The notes beneath the pieces are model-generated. The model made no database searches. It saw only the letters and a list, made by a program, of their open reading frames with translations, and was not told where the DNA came from. The translations under genes were made by a program, and so were the position numbers. DNA of 37,587 nucleotides from SLRI01 sp964576715 (GTDB lineage: Bacteria; Pseudomonadota; Alphaproteobacteria; Geminicoccales; Geminicoccaceae): NCBI GenBank assembly GCA_964576715.1, contig CAZNWE010000041.1, forward strand, positions 1 through 37,587, given 5' to 3'. The first letter of the stretch is position 1, and the number at the start of each line of letters is the position of its first letter. This document shows positions 7,753-13,957 of this stretch, piece after piece.

Positions 7753-8409
7753 GTGCCCGGGGCGAGGCTCAATCTGACCGATATCACTCGGCGCGTTGGC
7801 GCCTTGCGTGGCGAGTTCGCCTCCGGCTGCACGAAGCAGGCGCAGGACGTCGGGCGGCGGCTGGTCGCGGGCTACGCGTTTGTCGACGAACTCCTTGCAA
7901 CAGGTGTGGACCTGTTCGAGCACGGCCACTCGGCACAGCTGCTCGAGCTCAACCACATCATACTCTGCGGTGTCTCGACCGAGCGGCGGGCGCAATTCGC
8001 CGCCCACCTCGCGGCGACCACGGCTGCCTTCTATGCCGACGAGGCGGGTGCCCTGCGCGAACTTGCCGACTGGCTGGGCCGGGGTCGGGGGTACCTGCCC
8101 GAGCGGCTCGCGGCCGGGGCCTTCATCCGGATCGCCAGTGCGCCGCAACTGTTCATCGAGGGGAACATGCGGACCGCGACGCTGTTCGCGACCTATGTTC
8201 TGGCGCGTGCCCACTGCCCGCCCTTGGTGCTCACACCCCGCACTTTCCGCCCGTTCCTGAAGCTCGAGGACGAGGTGCGCGTGCTCGACCGGCGGCGCTG
8301 GTCGTTCCACCTGCGCGCCCCGCTGGTCGCGCGTCGGATCGAGCGGTTCCTCGCCAACCATGCCGACCCCGCGCTCTTGCGCCCGGCCCCCGGCAGGGCG
8401 GCCGAGTAG
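7753..8409 (+). CDS. Fic-like protein with degenerate active-site motif
   Basis: A 218-aa protein starting at GTG, with GGAAG 6 bases upstream. The core QLFIEGNMRTAT (132-143) lines up with the Fic motif HxFx(D/E)GNGRxxR. The catalytic His is Gln132, the second Gly is Met139 and the final Arg is Thr143, while F134, E136, G137, N138 and R140 are kept. An upstream helix LLELNHIILCG (63-73) resembles the conserved Fic helix before the motif. Fic enzymes transfer AMP or other phosphate-containing groups to proteins; with His replaced, classical transfer is unlikely. It may bind nucleotide without transfer, or have another activity. It lies 43 bases after the second pstS and probably belongs to the same transcript, which suggests a link to phosphate status. 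Family assignment is by motif reading only. Confidence 0.6.
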   Translation: MPGARLNLTDITRRVGALRGEFASGCTKQAQDVGRRLVAGYAFVDELLATGVDLFEHGHSAQLLELNHIILCGVSTERRAQFAAHLAATTAAFYADEAGALRELADWLGRGRGYLPERLAAGAFIRIASAPQLFIEGNMRTATLFATYVLARAHCPPLVLTPRTFRPFLKLEDEVRVLDRRRWSFHLRAPLVARRIERFLANHADPALLRPAPGRAAE

Positions 8410-8557
8410 GCGGGCGCGGCGCGCCGTTCGCCGGCTGAGTCAGCGGCCCCGGACAGCCGATCGTCGCCGGGGCTTGCGCGAACGATCCAGCGAACGATCT
8501 TGCGTGGCAGGGGCGGAGGGCGGCATAACCACCAGCGGATGCCGCAATCGGATCATC

Positions 8558-8564
8558 GAGGAGG
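8558..8564 (+). promoter_or_regulatory. Ribosome-binding site deciding the TTG start of cobS
   Basis: GAGGAGG ends 5 bases before the TTG at 8570. No ATG or GTG in the right frame gives a full CobS N-terminus, so this strong site fixes the start. Confidence 0.7.
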
Positions 8565-8569
8565 ACGAT

Positions 8570-9580
8570 TTGCCACGCGACGGCTCAGTCATCGACGCCG
8601 AGGGACAACTGTCACTGCCCGACCGCCCGGATCGTCAGCTCGACGTGCGCGAGACGTTCGGCATCGACGCCGACATGCGGATCGGCGGGTTCAGTGAACG
8701 CACCGACTACGTGCCGGAGCTCGACCCGACCTACCAGTTCGACCGGCAGACCACGCTCGCCATCCTGGCCGGCTTCGCCCACAATCGCCGGGTGATGATC
8801 CAGGGCTACCACGGCACCGGCAAGTCGACCCATATCGAGCAGGTCGCCGCCCGCCTCAACTGGCCCTGCGTGCGGGTCAATCTCGACAGCCACATCAGCC
8901 GGATCGACCTGATCGGCAAGGACGCCATCGTGCTCAGGGATGGCCAGCAGGTCACCGAGTACCGCGAGGGCATCCTGCCCTGGTCGCTGCAGCACCCGGT
9001 AGCACTCGTTTTCGACGAGTACGACGCCGGCCGGCCCGACGTCATGTTCGTCATCCAGCGGGTGCTCGAGGCGCAGGGCCGGATGACGCTGCTCGACCAG
9101 AACAAGATCCTCCGGCCACACCCGTCGTTCCGCCTCTTCGCCACCGCCAACACGGTCGGCCTCGGCGACACCTCGGGGCTTTATCACGGCACGCAGCAGA
9201 TCAACCAGGGGCAGATGGACCGCTGGAGCATCGTCGTCCAGCTCAACTACCTGCCGCACGACGACGAATGCCGGATCATCCTCGCCAAGTGCCCGCGCTA
9301 CGACACCGCCGAGGGGAGGAAGACCATCGCCGCGATGGTCCGTCTCGCCGATCTCACCCGGGCGGGCTTCATCGCCGGCGACATCTCGACCGTGATGTCG
9401 CCGCGGACGGTGCTGACCTGGGCGGAGAACACGGAGATTTTCGGCGATGTGGGGTTCGCCTTCCGAGTGACCTTCCTGAACAAATGCGACGAGGCGGAAC
9501 GCGCGATCATCGCCGAGTACTACCAGCGCTGCTTCGGCAAGGAGCTGCCGGAATCGGCGGCCAATCTGCTGGTCGCCTGA
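8570..9580 (+). CDS. cobS: Cobaltochelatase AAA+ subunit CobS
   Basis: The AAA+ ATPase subunit of the aerobic cobalt chelatase, which with CobT and CobN inserts Co(II) into hydrogenobyrinic acid a,c-diamide in cobalamin synthesis. The 336-aa length is as expected. Visible motifs are the Walker A GYHGTGKST (79-87), Walker B VALVFDEYD (144-152), sensor 1 region LFATANTVGLGD, and the CobS-typical blocks TDYVPELDPTYQFD, VRVNLDSHISRIDLIGKD and GLYHGTQQINQGQMDRW. The start is TTG at 8570; the open frame to 8360 overlaps the previous gene and is not convincing. cobT follows after 44 bases. CobN is not in this window. No B12 riboswitch was seen upstream. Confidence 0.95.
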   Translation: MPRDGSVIDAEGQLSLPDRPDRQLDVRETFGIDADMRIGGFSERTDYVPELDPTYQFDRQTTLAILAGFAHNRRVMIQGYHGTGKSTHIEQVAARLNWPCVRVNLDSHISRIDLIGKDAIVLRDGQQVTEYREGILPWSLQHPVALVFDEYDAGRPDVMFVIQRVLEAQGRMTLLDQNKILRPHPSFRLFATANTVGLGDTSGLYHGTQQINQGQMDRWSIVVQLNYLPHDDECRIILAKCPRYDTAEGRKTIAAMVRLADLTRAGFIAGDISTVMSPRTVLTWAENTEIFGDVGFAFRVTFLNKCDEAERAIIAEYYQRCFGKELPESAANLLVA

Positions 9581-9624
9581 GCCGGGTTCGGCACGCGACG
9601 GCGCAGTGACGAGATGAGGCGGGG

Positions 9625-11490
9625 TTGAAGGATCGACTGGACGTCTTCGAGCGGGCCCTCGGCGCGACGACAAGGGCCATCGCCGAGGAGCCGAAGCTCG
9701 AGTTCACGCTTCGGGCCGGCAATCGCCGCGGCCCGGCAGGTACCAGCCAGTCCGCGGGCCGCGGCGATGTCGTGCGGGTCGCCCCGCCGCGCCAGGACCT
9801 GCCGGCCGGCGAGATCGCCAGGGTGCGCGGCGAGGCCGACAGCCAGGCGCTGCGGCGCCGCCACCACGACACCGCCTTGCATCAACGGCTGGTGCCCGAC
9901 GGCGAGATGGCCGGCATGCTGTTCGACGGGCTCGAGCAGCTGCGGGTCGAGCTGGTCGGTGGTCGCGACATGGCCGGCGTGCGCGCCAATCTGCAGGAGC
10001 TGTTTCGCCGGCGGTCCAGCGCCGTCGCCGAACCGGGCGACGGTGCCGCCGGTCAGGACGCCACGGTGGCCGAGATCGTCGAGCTCTACATGCGCGAGCG
10101 ACTGCAGGGCTACCGGCTCACCCAGGCACAGACCAAGCAGCTCGAGGCCTGGCGTGGCTGGCTCGACGGCAAGGTCGAGGAGGTCCTGCCCGAACTCGAC
10201 GCCAAGGCCGCCGATCAGGACGCCTACGCCCGCCGGGTGCGGGAGCTGATGACCGATCTCGGCCTGAGCGAGGCGCTCGCCGAGGAGCCGGAGCCCGACA
10301 CCGCCGACGAGGACAGCGACGACGAGACCGAGGACGGACCGAGTGAGCCGTCGAGTGGCGACGACGACGATGCCGGCGAGGAGCCGCAAGCCGCCGATGC
10401 GCAGGAGAGTGCCGCCGAGGAGCGTTCCGAAGAAGAGTTGACGGCCGAGGAGGCCGCCAAGAGTGACGAGGACCTGCAAGAGGGGGCCGAGGAGGACGCT
10501 GGCGAGGACCCGCGCACCAACCAGCCCAAGGAACTCCCCCCCAGCGCCGACCAGCAGGGCTACCGGGTCTTCACCATCCAGTTCGACGAGGTGGTGGGGG
10601 TTGCCGACTTGTGTGGCGCGAGCGAGCTCAGCCGGCTCCGCGCCCAGCTCGACACCAACCTCTCCCGCTTCGAGGGGATCATCGGGCGGATCGCCAACCG
10701 GCTGCAGCGCAAGCTCATGGCGCAGCAGCAGCGCTCCTGGGACTTCGACCTCGACGAGGGCATCCTCGATGCGGCGCGGCTGGCGCGGATCGTCATCAAC
10801 CCGACGGTGCCGCTCTCCTACAAGATGGAGAAGGAGACCGAGTTCCGCGACACCGTGGTCACGCTGCTGATCGACAATTCTGGCTCGATGCGCGGCCGGC
10901 CGATCGCGGTGGCGGCGATGACCGCCGACATCTTGGCCCGGACACTGGAACGTTGCGGTGTGAAGGTCGAGATCCTCGGCTTCACCACCCGGGCCTGGAA
11001 GGGTGGCCAGGCCAGGGAAGCCTGGCTGCGGGCCGGCAAGCCCGCCAATCCGGGCCGGCTCAACGATCTCCGCCACATCGTCTACAAGCCGGCCGATGCC
11101 CCCTGGCGGCGCTCGCGGCCCAATCTCGGACTGATGCTGCGCGAAGGACTGTTGAAGGAAAACATCGACGGCGAGGCCATCCTCTGGGCGCACAACCGCC
11201 TCTTGGGCCGGGCCGAGCAGCGGCGGATCCTCATGGTCATTTCCGACGGTGCGCCGGTCGACGACAGCACGCTCTCGGCCAATCCCGGCAATTATCTCGA
11301 GAAGCATCTCCGCGAGGTGATCGACTGGATCGAGACCCGCTCCGAGGTCGAGCTCCTGGCCATCGGCATCGGCCACGACGTCACCCGCTACTACCGACGC
11401 GCCGTTACCATCTCCGATCCGGAGCAGCTCGGCGGCACCGTCTTGGGTCAGCTCTCGAGCCTCTTCGATGCACAACGGCGCGCCGCCTGA
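9625..11490 (+). CDS. cobT: Cobaltochelatase von Willebrand-type subunit CobT
   Basis: The partner of CobS in the aerobic cobalt chelatase, 621 aa. It starts at TTG 9625 with GAGG 5 bases upstream. The N-terminal domain (about 1-215) has the CobT-typical NRRGPAGT, HDTALHQRLVPDG and LTQAQTKQLEAWRGWLDGKVEEVLPEL. Residues about 220-305 form a long Asp/Glu-rich linker. The C-terminal vWA domain begins near 405 and carries the metal-ion-dependent adhesion site DNSGS (417-421), plus the downstream VISDGAPVDDSTLSANPGNYLE block. The family is known to assemble with CobS as a ring complex. The cobS-cobT pair is probably one transcription unit. Confidence 0.95.
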   Translation: MKDRLDVFERALGATTRAIAEEPKLEFTLRAGNRRGPAGTSQSAGRGDVVRVAPPRQDLPAGEIARVRGEADSQALRRRHHDTALHQRLVPDGEMAGMLFDGLEQLRVELVGGRDMAGVRANLQELFRRRSSAVAEPGDGAAGQDATVAEIVELYMRERLQGYRLTQAQTKQLEAWRGWLDGKVEEVLPELDAKAADQDAYARRVRELMTDLGLSEALAEEPEPDTADEDSDDETEDGPSEPSSGDDDDAGEEPQAADAQESAAEERSEEELTAEEAAKSDEDLQEGAEEDAGEDPRTNQPKELPPSADQQGYRVFTIQFDEVVGVADLCGASELSRLRAQLDTNLSRFEGIIGRIANRLQRKLMAQQQRSWDFDLDEGILDAARLARIVINPTVPLSYKMEKETEFRDTVVTLLIDNSGSMRGRPIAVAAMTADILARTLERCGVKVEILGFTTRAWKGGQAREAWLRAGKPANPGRLNDLRHIVYKPADAPWRRSRPNLGLMLREGLLKENIDGEAILWAHNRLLGRAEQRRILMVISDGAPVDDSTLSANPGNYLEKHLREVIDWIETRSEVELLAIGIGHDVTRYYRRAVTISDPEQLGGTVLGQLSSLFDAQRRAA

Positions 11491-11524
11491 CGCCGGGAGC
11501 CTAGCCGCGCCGAGGAGACCAACG

Positions 11525-12538
11525 ATGCTGCCCGTCGCAATCGAGGTCTGCCGCGGCGCACGGCTCGAGAGCCGGCATCGCGTGGCCGTCGTGGTGAGCG
11601 ATGCGCAAGGCGTCATCCGCCTCGCGGTCGGCGACCCGGCGACCCCGATCTTGCCGCGGTCGGCGATCAAGCCGCTGCAGGCCATGCCGCTCGTCGAGAG
11701 CGGTGCCGCCGACGCGTTTCGGCTCGATCCGACCGAACTCGCGCTCGCTTGTGCCTCGCACACCGGCGAGCCCGGGCATGTCGAGACGGTGACCGCCTGG
11801 CTCGCCCGGCTCGGCCTCGCAGCCGAGCATCTCGCCTGCGGCGCCCACCTGCCGTCGCACCAGGCCACCGCCGACGCGATGCTGGCTCGGGGCGCGACGC
11901 CGAGCGGCGTGCACAATAACTGCTCCGGCAAGCACGCGGCCATGCTCACTACCGCGGTTCGTCTGGGCGAGCCGGTGGCCGGCTACGCGCTGCCGGACCA
12001 CCCGGTGCAGCGGCGCATCCGCGATGTGCTCGAGGCCATGGCCGGCGAGGTGCTGGCCGAGCCGCCCGGGGTCGACGGTTGCGGCGTCCCCGCCTGGACC
12101 GTCTCCCTGCATGGCCTCGCCCGCATGGCGGCCCGGTTCGCCGACCCCTCGGGCCTGGCCCCCGAACGCCGGGCCGCCATCCAACGCCTCGCTGCAGCGA
12201 TGCGTACTGCGCCATGGTTCGTCGCCGGCACCGGCCGGCTGACCACCGGACTGATGCAGGTGGCACCTTCACTCCTGGTCAAGAACGGCGCCGAGGGGGT
12301 GTATCTGGCGGCGTTGCCGGAGCATGGCCTCGGGCTCGGCCTCAAGGTCGAGGACGGCGCGTCGCGCGCGGCGGGACCAGCGCTGCTCGCGACCCTGGCC
12401 GCGCTCGGCGCCCTCGACGATCGGGCGACGGCAGCACTGGCGGGCTTCGCCAATCCGACCTTGCGCAACCACGCGGGTGACGCGGTGGGCGAGATCCGGG
12501 TCGTCGCCGGCTGGCCCGACACCGCCCGAGCCCGATGA
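11525..12538 (+). CDS. L-asparaginase II family (Rhizobium etli type)
   Basis: A 337-aa protein of the asparaginase_II family, which hydrolyses L-asparagine to aspartate and ammonia and is unrelated to the E. coli AnsA/AnsB fold. The proposed catalytic pair S-x-x-K is present as S46-A-I-K49 in LPRSAIKPLQA. The metal-site residues known from the R. etli enzyme also align: C133 and K136 in NNCSGKHAAM, and C187 in VDGCGVP. CASHTGEPGHVETV is another family block. The start at 11525 has GAGGAG upstream; the in-frame codons back to 11468 overlap cobT. The stop overlaps the rnhB ATG by 4 bases (ATGA), so the two are translationally coupled. Confidence 0.88.
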   Translation: MLPVAIEVCRGARLESRHRVAVVVSDAQGVIRLAVGDPATPILPRSAIKPLQAMPLVESGAADAFRLDPTELALACASHTGEPGHVETVTAWLARLGLAAEHLACGAHLPSHQATADAMLARGATPSGVHNNCSGKHAAMLTTAVRLGEPVAGYALPDHPVQRRIRDVLEAMAGEVLAEPPGVDGCGVPAWTVSLHGLARMAARFADPSGLAPERRAAIQRLAAAMRTAPWFVAGTGRLTTGLMQVAPSLLVKNGAEGVYLAALPEHGLGLGLKVEDGASRAAGPALLATLAALGALDDRATAALAGFANPTLRNHAGDAVGEIRVVAGWPDTARAR

Positions 12539-13185
12539 TCCGGATCGGCATCGACGAGGTCGGCCGCGGGCCGCTGGCCGGGCCGGTCCTCGCCGCCGCC
12601 GTGCATCTGCCGGTGCCGATCGACGGTCTTGGCGATTCGAAGACGCTCACCGCGAGCCGCCGCGAGGCGCTTACCGTGTTGATCCTCGAGCGCACCGTCT
12701 GCGCCTTGGGTGCGGCCTCGGTCGCCGAGATCGACCGCCTGAACATTCTCGAGGCGAGCCATCTGGCGATGCGCCGGGCAATGCGCCGCCTCGCCCAGCG
12801 CCTCGGCGACGGCCCGCTCGAGATCCTGGTCGACGGCCATCTCGACCCGAAGCTGGGCTGGCCCTGCCGCTGCATCGTCGGCGGCGACCGCCTCGTGCCC
12901 GAAATCGGCGCCGCCTCGATCCTCGCCAAGGTTACTCGCGACCGATTGCTCGCCCGCCTGGGGACTCGCCATCCCGCCTACGGCTTCGAGCACCATGCGG
13001 GCTACCCCACGGCGGCGCACCGGGCGGCACTTGAAGCACACGGCGCAACGCCGCATCACCGCAGTTCGTTCGCCCCGGTACGCGAGACTTTGCTGGCGGC
13101 TGCCGCCGGCAGGCCGAGCATGGCCGTTCGCCCTTCGCGCTTCAGTAGCCGAGCATCGCCGTCCAGAACGCGTCGCGGGCCATGA
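12535..13185 (+). CDS. rnhB: Ribonuclease HII
   Basis: An endonuclease that cuts RNA in RNA-DNA hybrids and removes single ribonucleotides from DNA. The product has 216 aa. Motif IDEVGRGPLAGPV gives the first two metal-binding acids (D7, E8). LVDGH supplies D100 and VGGDRLVPEIGAASILAKVTRD supplies D118. The HPAYGFEHHAGYPTAAH block is also typical. Residues after about 188 (GRPSMAVRPSRFSSRAS) are a basic, low-complexity tail not expected in the family, and they overlap the 3' end of the convergent gene at 13142. It shares an ATGA overlap with the asparaginase gene. Such a pairing has no obvious functional logic and is probably simple coupling. Confidence 0.93.
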   Translation: MIRIGIDEVGRGPLAGPVLAAAVHLPVPIDGLGDSKTLTASRREALTVLILERTVCALGAASVAEIDRLNILEASHLAMRRAMRRLAQRLGDGPLEILVDGHLDPKLGWPCRCIVGGDRLVPEIGAASILAKVTRDRLLARLGTRHPAYGFEHHAGYPTAAHRAALEAHGATPHHRSSFAPVRETLLAAAAGRPSMAVRPSRFSSRASPSRTRRGP

Positions 13186-13672
13186 AGCTCTCGGCCGAGT
13201 CGTTCGGGTAGACCGCGAGATAGAGGAAAGCGAAGCCCGGCAGCGTCGTCATCTCGGTCTGCAGGCTGGCGAAACCACCCTTCTGCACCCAGTCGACGGC
13301 GGCTTGCTGATGGGTCGTGTCGCGCGACAGGAGAAGCACGAGCGCATGCTGGGCAGAGACGGCTGCCCCGCCTTCCTCGAGCAGAATGAGGACTGCGGTC
13401 ATCACCGCGCTGCACATGGTCGTGTATTCGAGGATCGCGTGGCTGGTGGCGAGTGTGTAGGGCTGGCGATTGATCACCGCGGTGATCTCGTCATTGGAAA
13501 GCAGCCGGCGCGCCTCGCCCCAGATGAAATCGTCGAGCAGCCTCGCCCGGTCCGGCCAGGGCAGGAAGGTGAGCCGGGTGGCGAGCCGCCGGCTGTGGCC
13601 CGCTGCCGCCTGCCAGCCATTCGGCACCTGGTCGCGCAGGAAGTCCTCGCAGTTCGGTGGCGGCCCTACCAT
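13142..13672 (-). CDS. Conserved-looking hypothetical protein
   Basis: I do not recognise this family. The product is about 176 aa from ATG 13672 (MVGPPPNCEDFL); a run of G lies about 5-10 bases upstream as a possible ribosome site. The frame is open to 13843, but the extra 57 residues are Arg/Gln-rich and less credible. The body has normal mixed composition, mostly helical: a segment LTFLPWPDRARLLDDFIWGEARRLLSNDE, then ILEYTTMCSAVMTAVLILLEEGGAAVSAQHALVLLL, which is hydrophobic but interrupted, and a C-terminus FAFLYLAVYPNDSAESFMARDAFWTAML. There is no signal peptide. Its 3' end overlaps the rnhB tail by 44 bases, and it is divergent from mutS. Confidence 0.6.
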   Translation of the reverse strand: MVGPPPNCEDFLRDQVPNGWQAAAGHSRRLATRLTFLPWPDRARLLDDFIWGEARRLLSNDEITAVINRQPYTLATSHAILEYTTMCSAVMTAVLILLEEGGAAVSAQHALVLLLSRDTTHQQAAVDWVQKGGFASLQTEMTTLPGFAFLYLAVYPNDSAESFMARDAFWTAMLGY

Positions 13673-13885
13673 GCCATGCCCCCCGAACGACCGCTGCCGC
13701 GCCGTGGCGCAACGGCCGGGGCTTGGGCGCCGCAGCGGTACCGCCTCGGCCCTTCGCTTCTGCTCATGCCCGTTCCTCTGCTGCCGGGTCACTTGGCCCC
13801 GGCACTGTCTGCCCATGCATGCTGGCCGCTCGACCGACGGCACGTCCTCGACGATAGTGCCGTCCGTGACCCTGCCGCGGCGTGC

Positions 13886-13953
13886 TTGCTGTCCCGACCA
13901 CGGATGATAGAAATTACCGCGAGCGAGGCAACAATAAATTCAACCTTAGGTTG
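13886..13953 (+). promoter_or_regulatory. Probable mutS promoter and palindrome at its translation start
   Basis: TTGCTG (13886-13891), 16 bases, TAGAAA (13908-13913) is a weak sigma-70-like promoter in an A/T-rich leader. Downstream, CAACCTTAGGTTG (13941-13953) is a perfect palindrome around a central T, ending 4 bases before the mutS ATG. It contains the only purine-rich element (TTAGG) that could serve as a ribosome site, so a hairpin or bound protein there could limit translation. Confidence 0.4.
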
Positions 13954-13957
13954 CTAA

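Noticed and set aside
8410..8569. Possible cobalamin riboswitch upstream of cobS
   Set aside because: The 160-base gap is too short for the full aptamer and no B12-box-like sequence was seen.
8360..8569. Longer N-terminus for CobS from 8360
   Set aside because: It would overlap the Fic-like gene, is Arg-rich, and there is a strong ribosome site at the TTG 8570.
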